The notes under the pieces are model-generated. The model was not told the origin of the DNA. It worked only from the letters and a program-made list of their open reading frames with translations, and ran no database searches. From the NCBI GenBank assembly GCA_030522415.1, contig CM060109.1, forward strand, positions 37,922,392 to 37,986,391: DNA of 64,000 nucleotides, given 5' to 3'. This document shows, one piece after another, positions 34,123 to 45,888 of the stretch; position 1 is the stretch's first letter; each line of letters starts with the position of its first letter. Made by a program: the position numbers and the translations under genes. The stretch is from Channallabes apus. Lineage: Eukaryota; Chordata; Actinopteri; Siluriformes; Clariidae.

Positions 34123-35043
34123 CAGTGGAACCTGGGATTACGAGCATAATTCTTTCCGGAAGTGGGCTCGTATTCCCAAAAAAATAAATACATAAAAATT
34201 ATTAACACAAAATATAAAGTAAAAATAAAACAAATTAACCTGCACTTTACCTTTAAAAAAACTTAAAAATAAATCCCGACAGATAAGTGTTTCCGTTTGT
34301 GCACGCAGGCACTTTGTGTGTGTGTAATTTCCGTGCACATACACATTAATGGAGAGACCATTTTTAATACCGTTTAAAAATTAACCGTTTAAAAATTAGC
34401 AAGAAACATCGCTAGTCACACTCGCATGAGCGCATATTGACAGAATCACTGCTGTAAAGTATAACAACAACAAAAACAAATTAACCAGCACCTTACCTTT
34501 TAAAAAGAATCGCGACAGAGTAGAGTTTGTGTGTTTGTTTTGGAACCTGAGAGGAGGGGGGGCTTTAAAGCCAAGAGAGAGAGTGTGTGTGTGTGTGTGT
34601 GTGTGTGTTGGTGTAAGTGAATGAGCGCGCGCACACACACTTGCCTTTATAGCCCCCCTCCTCTCAGGTTCCCAAACAAACACACACACTCTGCCTTACA
34701 CAGACACACACACACGCACACTCAGAAACTATGCAAGCACTAAGACACAGCAGGGGAGACGATAGCAGGGGATAGTCGTCTCCCCTGCTAGGTCTTAGTG
34801 CTTGCAGAGTTTCTGAGTGTGCGTGGGTGTGTGTATTCACCCAGCAGGGGAGATGATTACATACAATTCCGCAGCACAAGAGAGAGAAAAACCATTGACT
34901 CAGTTGTGATGACGTGACGCTCGGTGTCAAAACAAGAAGCGCATGTGTGATACATGATACTCGCTGCTCGTAAACCAAGACAATGCTCGTTTTTCAAGTC
35001 AAAATATGTTAAAAATTTTTGCTCGTAATCCGAGCTTCCACTG
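34123..35043. mobile_element. Tc1/mariner-type MITE with internal hairpins
   Basis: Ends CAGTGGAACCTGGGATTACG and CGTAATCCGAGCTTCCACTG, flanked by TA. It is 921 bases long and has no transposase. Two nested inverted repeats lie inside (34529-34686 and 34707-34834). Confidence 0.92.
34707..34834. repeat. Long hairpin inside the MITE
   Basis: Arms CAAGCACTAAGACACAGCAG GGGAGACGA and TCGTCTCCCCTGCTAGGTCT TAGTGCTTG pair almost perfectly, with a short loop (TAGCAGGGGATAG). Outward pairing continues through AGAAACT/AGTTTCT and the CA/GT-rich flanks. Confidence 0.9.
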
Positions 35044-35304
35044 TATAACTTAAAAATTAACAAATAAATAACATTACAGGAGAATATATGCATGGCTGTA
35101 AAGAATAAAATATAGTACAAGACAGACCAGTTTTTAAAACAATTTGACCTAATGTACACTTCTGGGATTTGCATAAAAGTAGAAAAGAGCGAGTGTGACA
35201 AAGTTACCAGAAGAACTCATTCTACAGCAAACTCAGTAAAAACCTAAAAAACATTTATAAGATGCATAAACTGGAAGCTGTGTAAATGATGATTATTATA
35301 TTAC

Positions 35305-35389
35305 CTTTGTTTTGCTTACAACTGAAAGAAATCTTTCTCTTGTTCTTATTGTCTTCTCCATCTGAGTCACTACCTTGTGCATAATCGGT
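35305..35389 (-). CDS. kcnh7: kcnh7 small coding exon after the CNBHD
   Basis: This 85-base exon is too short to show as a long open frame. It starts in phase 0 after CAACACAG and ends in phase 1 at donor GTAATA. It encodes TDYAQGSDSDGEDNKNKRKI followed by SFSCKQNK. The acidic S-D-x-D-G-E-D run followed by a basic K-R-K-x-S-F motif corresponds to the conserved segment after the CNBHD in ERG channels, where R-R-K-L-S-F is typical. It joins both neighbouring exons in frame. Confidence 0.88.
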
Positions 35390-35546
35390 CTGTGTTGAGA
35401 CAAGAATTAGTGTTTAGGAGTCACTCTCAAAATATGCATAAAGAAATGCTGCAAAATAACTACTACTCCTATACCTACTACTAATACAAAGGAGTGTTTT
35501 ATCGTCTCGGTAACGGTTGTCTTTTACAGCGTCTGTGAAGTCTTAC

Positions 35547-35752
35547 CTTAGTGTTCTCATCTCTTAGGTTAAAGGTGAGCTCCAGGTTGGTAAGGAAGTG
35601 GTCGGAGAACTCAGGGTACATATCCAGTACCTCCAGCAGGTCTTCCCGGGTGATGGTGTGCAGGTCACAGTAGCACAGAGCTCGTACATCTGCTTTCGAC
35701 TTTCCTGGTTTTGCATAAAAATGGGTCATCTCTCCAAAGATGTCATTCTTGC
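35547..35752 (-). CDS. kcnh7: kcnh7 coding exon: second half of cyclic-nucleotide-binding homology domain
   Basis: This 206-base exon enters in phase 1 and leaves in phase 0 (donor GTAAGA). It encodes [50 protein letters not shown] and [16 protein letters not shown]. This completes the beta-roll and C-helix of the CNBHD. In ERG channels this domain does not bind cyclic nucleotides but contacts the PAS domain to slow deactivation. [11 protein letters not shown] is closer to KCNH7 than to KCNH2 or KCNH6. Confidence 0.96.
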
Positions 35753-35759
35753 CTGGAAA

Positions 35760-38725
35760 AACAATGATATAGTTACAGGTATATCGTCTTCTAGTGATAC
35801 ACATGAAACTGGACTGTTTACGTCAATCGGTTATTATATTGTACAGTACAGTTATACTATGTACACCTGAGTGATTAAAATACTGGTTCTGTTGAAATTT
35901 CGGTATTTTCTTTGTTAAATGTGCTGTGGCAATCTTCTAAAAGAATAGCTTAAAATTTAACAAAATCCAGTAGTAACAATAATCTTTCTGATCATTTTAT
36001 AGTAAGTTCATCATGAGAGGGTTAACCTGCAAATTTTTTAAATCTTAAAATCTTAGCAGAAATCTCTAGCTTTTGTAAAGCAAGGTGGAAAGGATCACCC
36101 TGAACTCATCTTTGGCATTCATTATTTAAGCACAGATTGGCCCAATGCTGGTTTACACTTTGATGTCCACAGACGCTCAATCAAATGTGGCTGACAGTCC
36201 TTCTTCAAAAGGAATAGGAACACTTTTGATAATCCTACAAAATTCAAACCCAACGTAAACGTGTTGCAGTCTGAAAGATCCTGTTGAGTGTTGCTGTAGC
36301 TAAATTGTGGCCAAAACAGTCAAAAAAGATGTAGTATAACGAATGGAGCTGCAAAGTAATGAGGAAAAGATGGTGAAATCCTTGCTTGCTAAGTTTGATT
36401 TCATCACCTAAGAAATGTCTGGCTTTGAATAGGTTGTTGGCTAGCTACATAATGGCAATATGGACATAAGCCTTAAAAGAAGTTTAATTAAGTTTAGTTT
36501 GTAATTAGATACCGGCTGTTCAAATGTCCATGATGTTTTTGCAGTAATGCTGGAATGAAATCTTGAAATGCAATTATTTCTTTTTGCACTTTTGTAGGTA
36601 ACCAGGTTTTAAAATACTAGATCCGTACTTCTGGCTGAGATTTGTGCAAAGGAGAATCACATTTCAGGGGCCAAGTTCCTCTGTCTGGAGCTTTTTTTTT
36701 CTCGAATCCCGACTAAATGAATTAAGGCTAATAGCACGCATTAGAATCTGTTTGCTGCAGTCTATGTTCTGAGTCCATACTGAGTTTTCTGCACATGACT
36801 CGACTACGTCAGATAGTACAGCAATGTTATGTGGGTGAAAAAGGAGTCTGTTTAAAAGTGTCAGAGTTCAGCACACTTGCCAGACGAATGCCAGATGTCT
36901 TTGATATTATGAGGAGTCATGCTCAAACTGTCAATAGCACTAGCAAAGTAAGAACATTAACATTTATAGTTCTTGGGAATAGAACAAACAACGTAATCAC
37001 TGGGTGAAATATTCAGTCCTTCTTAAGTCTTTCTCTCTCTCACACACACACTTATTGCTCACAGTTGGACACACAAAATCTAAACTAATACACCTTCAAT
37101 AACACTTCATTTTGGTTTGGGTTTCTGTGCTAATTCCACAGCTACGTTTGGTAGCACTGGGTACAAGGAAGGTGGAAGAATTCGCCTCAGAGACAGTTAA
37201 AGGCTTACAGCTAAAAAAGTCTTAGTGTTAAAAATTGTTTGAAGATGTATACAAATAGTGAAGTGCATATCGCATGTACAAATGAATTTTTATTACTTTT
37301 TACAAGCAAATTTTTCTTTGCATATTTTTGATTATGCTATACTTTCATGTTATGGTCAAAAATAGTCAACAAGTATATAAATAAAGAAACAAATTCTATG
37401 TGATGGTTTGTCTAAAAGTTTGACTGGCTGTGTATATACTGGTACTGTAGGCCAATTTCCACCTTATGTTCATTCCTATGCTTCAATGACTTAATGTGGT
37501 AACTCCCATTTTACTATTTTGTAGAACAAAATCTAACTAGTTCCACCAACAACCTAAATTGGCATGTTCTTTGTTCCTGGCACAGTGTTTCAGTGTTTGA
37601 GCATACAGTATGTGGAAGGCTATCCAATACAATAGATCGCTGCTGTAGTGCCAAAACGTTTAGCTTTACTGATATTTAAATGTCAAAGACGAGTACATAT
37701 TCATACAAAAACACCACAAAGCATTCTATTATATAGCATAATTTCCATTAAAAGAGCTACGGCGGATGTCTGACGGCACAGTTATGCCCAGATGTTACTT
37801 AAATTTGGGACAGGGCAATTGTAATGCAATGTAGTCTTAATTATAGTACTTACAGTAGGAAAGCTAACTGTTTTTAAATCAGCAGAGAAATGACTGAAAT
37901 GTCAAAGCCTCATTAATTAAATCAAGGTCAGTCTAACCATAATGTACTGTATTTACAGTAACAAATATTTGTCAAAATTGCACTTATTAAATATAATTTT
38001 ATAATCACTGTATAAAAGCACATATAAAGTATTATTACTGTATTATTATTATTATTAGTAGGAGTAATCGTAGTAGTTTTTACAATCTAAACTAAGCTTA
38101 CATATTCACTAATAGGTCTTCATATACTCCTAATAACTTTTTAACTATTCTTTTTATAAGGATTTATCTAAGGATTAGTCAACACTAGTCTTTATAAAGG
38201 TGCTCTTATGCTCTTTATTGTATACCAGGCCCAAGTCAAATAGACCCGTTGAAATTGTTATTGGTTGGAGCAAATGAACAGGCTATACCAAACACATTAA
38301 CAGGAACCAAAACCTTTTAAAATGTACTGCAGTCATTCTTAGCTGCGCAATATAACAAAACTGAGACAGACAAATCAATATTGACAGTACCATTAAAGCT
38401 CATAAATAATGAGATTCCTGCTTTTAACTCCAGACTGATAAAACAATCCAAAGTGCTCTTTTTCAGAACTCCTACTGACGTCAGCTGTGACTGAGCAATA
38501 TGAGATTCTGCCATCATTGTCACGCAAAAAAGACAATACAATTGGCTAAATGAATTCGGAACATATGGGACTATAGCTAGACAGGGTATATTTACAATAT
38601 AACAATAGGGCAACATTATCAACTTACAGCTTTAGCTGACAAACTAGATAAACTTGGAGTAGATCCTGATAAGTTTACATAAAATGTATAAAAAAATAAC
38701 AATCTAAAAATCATTTAATTGCAAA
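35760..38725. other. kcnh7 intron between CNBHD exons, nothing recognised
   Basis: AT-rich sequence. No transposon termini or coding frames were recognised. Confidence 0.55.
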
Positions 38726-38730
38726 ATTAC

Positions 38731-38983
38731 CTAGAATCGCCACTACAATGTCGTCTTTCAAGATCTCGATAGAACCTCGAGACAGGAAGTAAAGTGCTGT
38801 AAGAACATCCCCACAGTGAACCAGTGTGTCTCCTGGTGGAGCATGGGTCGTCTTAAAGCGCATGGCCAGAGCACGCAAGCAGCCTTTTGTGGCCCCTCTA
38901 AAGGCCTTACAGTCTTCCAGCAGGCTCCGGTTTAGATGGAGACAGATATCTGCCTGCAAACACTCAGGAAAGCCCTTTAGCAC
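38731..38983 (-). CDS. kcnh7: kcnh7 coding exon: C-linker end and first half of CNBHD
   Basis: The 253-base exon runs from phase 0 to phase 1 (acceptor TATCCAG, donor GTAATT). It encodes [60 protein letters not shown] and [18 protein letters not shown]. This is the last C-linker helix and the first beta strands of the CNBHD, almost residue for residue the ERG family sequence. [10 protein letters not shown] favours KCNH7. The exon length equals that of the corresponding mammalian ERG exon as I remember it. Confidence 0.97.
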
Positions 38984-39249
38984 CTGGATAAAAAAAACAA
39001 AGCAGAAAGCTTGAGCTTAAGGAACAGCAAATGTTTTCAGAAACAATATTAATGATACAGTACACATGTATCTTGTATTACATACAGTAGCGTATTGTAT
39101 GGAACATACTGTACATGGCTACATATTGACAGACCCAATTTTTCAGGAAAACTTTTCAGGCTTGGTCTATAATAATGACATTTTTCCTGAACTACACGGA
39201 TATATTGGTAATGGCCATTCCACAAAAAAGAAATAAAGGAAAGATGAAC

Positions 39250-39275
39250 ATGCAAATGCTGCAAAAATAATACTA

Positions 39276-39315
<40 letters not shown>
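39250..39315. repeat. ATA microsatellite
   Basis: (ATA)n of about 13 units. The tyrosine-rich open frame on the minus strand is an artefact of it. A matching (TTA)n lies at about 40336-40363. Confidence 0.92.
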
Positions 39316-39317
<2 letters not shown>

Positions 39318-39947
39318 AAAATTCAGCCACTACAAAGATAACTTATTGAACTTGCTAGCAGCCTCTAAAGCTTACAAATTCGGGAATGTTTGTAAAAAAA
39401 TATTTTCACAAGCACCTGATGTGTAAGCAACTAAAAGGCTAAAAGACCTTTACATAACATATCAAAGCAGATGCAAAGCTGAAATGGAATTCTTATTGAA
39501 AAAATAAATTTAAGATGAAAAGTGCTCTATGCAGTAAAGGTCTGGAGCTTCTGCATATAACAGGTAGTGGGGGAGATGAGAATGAGAATGGCTAAGAAGA
39601 ATCCTGCATTTTTTTTTATAAATACCTCCTGCATTCCAGTGTGATGAGGTCATTCCATTTCGTAAGGAGCAAAATGGAGAGAGAAGTTTTGCGTTCATTA
39701 TGCATACATATAACACATTTCACTTGTTATTCACATGTCTTAGAGGAGCTCATTTAAAACCTACAATAGATTTGCAACTCAACAATGCTGACAATCACCA
39801 AAAAAAAAACAGCAATAAACTAAATTAAGATTATCTCACAAATTCAACATCATCCACAATGAGTACTGCGGATTGCAAATGTGTCTTTTTTTTTTTTTTT
39901 TTTTTCCCAAAGTGCTAATATTGACAGCCCTCAAATATATTGGGCTA

Positions 39948-40232
<285 letters not shown>

Positions 40233-40336
40233 TTAATGTACATATTCATATGAATCTAAGACACAACAATATAGACAACATATTAGTTTCGAGTTAAATG
40301 ATTTAGCATCTTCTGCTGTTGCTGAGCAATCACACG

Positions 40337-40367
<31 letters not shown>

Positions 40368-41301
40368 AATAACAACTGTTTTTAAACTGGTTGCTGGTGT
40401 CAGGTAAATAATAACTACTACCCTTATTTCGGCAGTCAACTGAGGTCATAAGTGCGGGTCATTAGCCTGCCTGCTGAGATGGATAGCTGATGTACACAGA
40501 CTAGCATCTATTAATTAAATGATTCATGGAAAAAAGAATAAAGCATTTAAAAGCAATTAAGTATATTTAAATATGTAAGCGTCAATTTATGTCAATGTTT
40601 TAAATATTATCACATTCCACCCACCATATACAGTACAGTACAAATACATTCTATGCAATTTTGCACTTTCTGCGTTTGGGTGTGATGGTCAGGTGGCCAT
40701 ATCGTATAGATCAGGGGTGTCAAACTCATTTTAGGGTGAGGGCCGGATGAGAAGAAATGTGACCATGTGCGGGCCGAATTTGTTTTTTTAATCATAGTCC
40801 ATCAAATTACAACAAATACACTATATTCTGTAAAACTGCATGTAACAAGTCCTCAGAAACTGTTCATTAACACTCTTATTCCTTTTTTGGGGAAAAACAA
40901 TGCCAAGTAATGGCAAGCAAAATCCTTTCCTTTGAACATGAATATTACTTGTCAGATAAGAAATAAAAAATGCTGCAGACTCTGTGTACAGACAGTTACA
41001 TTAAATATGAAGCTATAGGCTACAATATAATTTACAAACTAGAAAAACACTTCACAATTTTAAAAAACTGCCTTTAACAACTCAATAGTTTAGAAAGAAT
41101 CATATACAAAAATAAATTCTTTATGGTTAATGCAAATGAAAAAAATATATCATTCACTTTGGATATGAACATTAACTCTACACTTCAAATGAGAACTTTC
41201 CTTTAACAAATAAATTTTTTTTTAAAGCGGATTAAAGCATTAACTTTTTCCATTTGGAACTGTCCAGTGTATTTATCATATTTCTCTGCGTGTATGTCAT
41301 A

Positions 41302-42031
41302 GGCTACGTTTACACTGCCAGGGGAATGTGACCCAATTCCGATTTTTTGCTCATATGTGACACATATCGGATATGTTCTGTGTCCGTGTAAACAGGAAAA
41401 AAAACGCATGCATTCTGATATTTCGAGATCGGTTTCAGGCCTCCTTCATATGTGGATATAAATCGGATATAAATCAGATATGTGCTGATGTGATTGTCGT
41501 GTAAACAGACGGATCGGATTCCCTGAGTCATTGTGTTCTGTACGTCATTAAAACTGCCACTTCTTCGCGGTTTAATGACGTAATGTTATTCTCCGGTGGA
41601 AGCGCGTGTGGAATTACAACATCGCAGGTGACATGGAAGAGGAAAAGACCCCCCCCCCCACACACACACACACACCCCGCCTTGTGTTAATGCTTATTTG
41701 GGCTAAATAACATTAAATCAGTATTTGATGAATAAAGCATATGTGCAGGCTGCAATTACGCCGTTTTTTCCTCCTCCTCCGTTTTAAAACCATGGTGCGC
41801 GAACATATATAGCAGAGCGTTAAGCATATTTCACCTTCATCTTTCTTGGCCAGTGTGCAGCGCAAGAACCTCCCTTTAAGTATGCGCGATGTTTCAGATG
41901 GTATGGCGAGTGTAAACACGTGAATCGGATATGAGTCATAGTTAAAAGAACATGTAAACAGACGGTCAGAAAAATCAGATATAGAAAACAAATCGGAATT
42001 AAGCATCGAGACCTGCAGTGTAAACGTAGCC
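41302..42031. mobile_element. MITE nested in the hAT transposase fragment
   Basis: Ends GGCTACGTTTACACTGCCAG and CCTGCAGTGTAAACGTAGCC, flanked by TA on both sides. It is 730 bases long. The internal sequence repeats ATCGGATATG-type motifs and contains no transposase. Confidence 0.88.
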
Positions 42032-42200
42032 TATAGTGCCGTTTAATGTTGTATTCTTTTTGCACAGCCACGGCTTGTGAGCGGATTAAACTTACCGGCT
42101 TGCCGTTAACCTCACAGAAGAAATACTTCTCTTTCCATTTCTCCTGAAACATCCGCCCTTCCAGATCAATTTTTCTTAAAATCGCGAGTGCTTGCCACAC
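42032..42200 (-). pseudogene. hAT transposase N-terminal fragment
   Basis: The minus strand begins MWQALAILRKIDLEGRMFQE, then KWKEKYFFCEVNGKPVSLI and SQAVAVQKEYNIKRHY. This is the N-terminal finger-like region of GTF2IRD2-type hAT transposases (normally C-L-I-C around the second motif; here the Cys pair is lost: SLIRS). The frame runs directly into the inserted MITE at 42031. Confidence 0.82.
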
Positions 42201-42711
42201 ATCTTCAAATAGCCGAAGAAATTAGATTTAGGCGCCAATTTAGAATGCGCATGCGTGTTAGAGGTTTCGGCAGAAGCGCAAGAGAAGAGCAGTTAAATGA
42301 TTAATGATAAAAATAAAAAAATGAATAAAACCAAACACAATATTGCAACGAATACCCGGACATAGACTTTATTTAATACTACTACTACTTATAATGATAA
42401 TAAAAAATATTTGATATTTAATATTATTGTTCAAATCATCCCGCGGGCCGTATTGGACGCCTTAGTGGGCCGTATTCGGCCCGCGGGCCGTATGTTTGAC
42501 ACCCCTGGTATAGATACTGTAATATACAATAACTAACTGTAGTTTATCTATTGTTATGCAAAATTTGTCAGCTTGTCTTAACGTTCTTGGTCAGTGGCAA
42601 CAGAACAACAGTTCTTGGATATGACTTGATTGATGAATCTTTCTCAGCACAGCAGTGTCGCTACCATGATAGTGTGTGTGGTGCTGGCATGAATGAATCA
42701 AATATTTTAAC

Positions 42712-43564
42712 TAGAGATGTTCCGATACCATTTTTCCCCTCCCGATACCGATTCCGATACTTGGGCTCAGGGTATCGGCCGATACCGAGTACTGATTCGA
42801 TACCTGGGTGTGTATCTGTACAGTGTATATATATATATATATATATATATAGCATTTCTTTTTTTAAGTAAAATACTACTAGCCCTGTGTAATGGGTTCG
42901 ACCCTAAGTGCACGGGCGACACCATGAAACACGGACACGAGGCGAGGTCTTACAGGAAAAAGGGTAATTTATTTAGAAAAATGGGTAAGGAAAGGGTTAA
43001 AGGCTCTCTGCGGTCTTTTCCACTTCGGCGGCAGGGATGCGAAGGCGGGCTCGACGCGGAAGTGAAGGTGCCGCGGGAGCTCGTGCAGCTCGTTCACACG
43101 CTCCTCTCGCGGAGATCAAAGGCGCCCCCCTTTTTAAAGTCTCTGGGGCGCATCACATCGCCCCGCTCTTGTGCCACTGTCTCTCATAAAATCCATCGCG
43201 TCGCAAAGTTCAACTTCCCAACAGTCAGACCCCGAGCTACACTCCCCGCTGTGTTTTATAGCGCCGGGATCATTAGCGGCGATAGCTCATGGGCCGTTGC
43301 CTGATTCTAAAGGGGGTGGGGGGGGGGGTGCCTAACTAGTGAGCGAGGAGAGATATCAATTTGGGCGCACGCCCATCACAGGCGCACGCCGTGACACTCT
43401 GTAAGTAAGCTAAGCTAGCAAAACTAGCGGGCATAAATAGGTTATGTTTAGGAAAATGGTATCGGATCGGTACATGGACTCAAATACTCGCCGATTCTGA
43501 TTCCAGATTTTTTTGTGGTATCGGCAGCATTTACGATACCAGTATCGCAATCGGTACAACCCTA
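42712..43564. mobile_element. hAT element with 8-bp target duplication, host of a solo LTR
   Basis: TAGAGATGTTCCGATACC and a right end ATCGGTACAACCCTA are inverted repeats, related to the hAT at 26229. ATTTTAAC flanks it (42704-42711 and 43565-43572). The interior holds a TA repeat (42826-42851) and a GC-rich LTR-like insert. Confidence 0.93.
42888..43396 (-). mobile_element. Probable solo LTR of a Gypsy-type element
   Basis: On the minus strand it starts TGTCACGGCGTGCGC and ends GGTCGAACCCATTACA. It has a TATAAAAC box near 43255 and AATAAA near 42972, about 85 bases before the end. Flanking bases CCCTG (left) and CTCTG (right) are a possible 5-bp duplication with one mismatch. The GC-rich interior contrasts with the AT-rich surroundings. 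The long open frame over it is probably not a gene. Confidence 0.68.
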
Positions 43565-43572
43565 ATTTTAAC

Positions 43573-44540
43573 GTTTTGAGTCATATTAACAGTTGAGTTA
43601 AACATAACAATAAACTTAGTGTTTTACATTTAAATGCTGGCAGGGTAGCATTACATACAGTACAGGTCTGACCTTGGACTTAAACCCATTTTTCTTGCCT
43701 GAAATTGGCTAAAGAGATGAGGAACATCAAGTCCAGTGCCATAAAGGCACAGCTTAATTTCTAATATGAAACCACAATTGCAGGTACATTTTCTTTAGGG
43801 TGCACAATAAAAATTTTTAAATGAAAAATAATAATAATAATAAAAAACAGTGTAGCTGGATCAAGTACTATTTTACAAACCAGAAAGTTAGGGTAGAAGT
43901 CATATTTTTTAATTAAAGCATACTTCTCATGATTGTAATAATTACAGCTAGGATTATTTATTCAGAAATATATTAACATTTCTGTGTTTAAAAGCAGTGA
44001 TTTTGACACTTATTAAAATATCCACCTTAGACACTTCTACTCAAGAAAAATCTGGCAACCTTGGCAACACTACATCCAGGTGTACATAATTTTCTTAAGC
44101 AGGTGTGTACACACCATCACTGAATACCTATAACTTTCCCCATGTAAATATTGATGTAAATTCATTAGACACACCTACAGTATAAGACTGGCCATATTCT
44201 TGGTGTGCAGTTAATGAGTTAGGCCCTTCTTTTCCAAAGCATAAACAATTATAATTGCCTTGTGTTCATCAATGTCAGTGTATCATCATAACAATGTTAT
44301 TGCCTGAATACATTTGGTTTGCAGTCTGTTCTTTTCACCAAGAAGTCTTAATGACGTGTTTAAAAACTCCAGCAACAGTGGTACAGTACACTCATGATTG
44401 TGTCACTGTTGTGCTGAGAATGATTAAACACCCAAATAATAATAGAACAGCTGAACAGCTGGCCATGTCAGCTGGCCATGTCAATCTCTTTTCAATAATA
44501 ACTTTTTATCACCATGAGGTTACACTGCATAACTGAACCT
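43573..44540. other. kcnh7 intron without recognised features
   Basis: AT-rich; short open frames only. Confidence 0.5.
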
Positions 44541-44558
44541 AAAACAACTTATACTTAC

Positions 44559-44958
44559 ATCCAATAAGCATGACACAAATAGAAAAGATCTTCTCTGAGT
44601 TGGTATTTGGTGACACGTTGCCGAAGCCCACACTGGTCAGACTGCTGAATGTGAAATACAGTGCAGTGACATATTTGTCCTTAATAGATGGCCCAGAGTT
44701 GGGATCACTGTAGTTGTAACGTTTTCCGATAGACACTCCAAGATTATCCAGCCAGCCGATCTTGTGCTCCAGATAAGGCTTCTCAACATTGCCAATGGCA
44801 TACCAGATACAGGCAAGCCAGTGGGCAATAAGAGCGAAGATGCACATGAGGAGCATAAGCACTGCTGCTCCATACTCAGAATAGCGGTCCAGCTTCCGAG
44901 CCACCCGAACTAATCTCAGCAACCGGGCCGTCTTCAAAAGACCAATCAGAGTAGTTGT
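44559..44958 (-). CDS. kcnh7: kcnh7 coding exon: S4 voltage sensor, S5, pore and start of S6
   Basis: The 400-base exon enters in phase 0 after TTTAG and leaves in phase 1 (donor GTAAGT). It starts [20 protein letters not shown], the S4 segment with regularly spaced Arg/Lys. S5 follows ([20 protein letters not shown]), then an extended turret, the pore helix and filter [11 protein letters not shown], and the start of S6 ([10 protein letters not shown]). GFG is the ERG selectivity signature. The turret ([16 protein letters not shown]) carries NYSD, a possible N-glycosylation site. Confidence 0.97.
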
Positions 44959-45349
44959 CTAAAGACAAAAGAGATACGAGGTTAGAGAGACTGAAAAATA
45001 ACCTTACTCTGCTGCAATGCAATCAAAATGATTTCAACAAACAGACATTATAGTAAATCCAATTAGATTCTTGTTCTCTTAATTGAAACCTACAAAGCAT
45101 AACCTGTGTGGTGGATAGCAATTTTCATTCACATAGCCACCATTACAATTTTAAAAAGCACAGAAAATCTCACATGCTTGTGTAAAACTTGTCAAATGTT
45201 GAAGCTGATGTCTGGAAAAATGTATTCATGCATAAATGGTTTTGGACACGTAACCCATTTGTCACCCCCATACTGTTTACAGCACATACTGTATGTGCTT
45301 TAAATTACAGATTTTATTTCTTTGCTTTTGTTTTTTTATAAAACGTTGT

Positions 45350-45690
45350 TAGAGGTTTGGCACTCATCAGATGGAGAGGCCTGGGGCACAAAAGAGATGC
45401 CGATCCCAAAAATCTTTACTGGGTTCAATGTCAGGCCGTTCCGCAGGTTACTCAGATTCCTTGACACCAACCTTGGCAAACTGTGACTTCATGAACCTAT
45501 TTTTGCACACAGGGGCACTGTCATGCTGGAACATGTTGGGTCCCTTAGTTTCAGTGATGGTATACTGCGAAGCTACAAAATACAAAAACATCTGACATAG
45601 TTGTGTGTTTACAATTTTGTAGCAATTTTGTTTGGAGAAAGCCCACATACAGTATGGTTGTGATGGTCAGGCGTCCAAAACCTTAAGCAG
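45350..45690 (-). pseudogene. Degenerate Tc1-type transposon fragment
   Basis: ACTGGGTTCAATGTCAGG, ACTGTCATGCTGGAACATGT TGG and the end-like CCACATACAGTATGGTTGT resemble the reverse strand of a Tc1-family transposase core and terminus. It is strongly eroded. Confidence 0.5.
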
Positions 45691-45888
45691 TATAGTGTAC
45701 TTTGACAGTTCTTATTATTTTTCTTTTCATGTCAGTTATTTTATAGTGCTGCCAGCTATTTGCCTGAAGAAGAAAAAAACACAATGAATAAGGAACCAGT
45801 GTTAATTGCTTAGAGATCAGTCTAAGTTAACCCAAGTGTGATTTTGTGATTTTCCATAGTGGGATAGCAATGTGCCTTATTATCAACC

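Larger units (their letters stand above)
34011..35275. repeat. Second copy of the 17.4-kb repeat, split by a MITE
   Basis: CAGTACTGTGCAAAAGTTTT AGGCAC begins it, and TTATATGCTGTACCAATTAT and ATTATGTACAAAATCATTCA match 17350-17420. After the MITE at 34123-35043 the match resumes with AACATTACAGGAGAATATAT. Orientation is the same as the left arm at 17.4 kb. Confidence 0.8.
40712..42507 (-). mobile_element. hAT element with transposase remnant and 8-bp target duplication
   Basis: CAGGGGTGTCAAACTCATTT at the left and GTTTGACACCCCTG at the right are inverted, with GTATAGAT on both sides (40704-40711 and 42508-42515). It is 1796 bases long, of which 730 are a nested MITE. Subterminal GGGCCG repeats are present, as in the well-known vertebrate hAT family with a CAGGGGTGTCAAA terminus. 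Confidence 0.95.

Noticed and set aside
42717..43304. 195-codon open frame as a host gene
   Set aside because: It spans a hAT end, a TA repeat and a GC-rich LTR-like block; composition explains the absence of stops.
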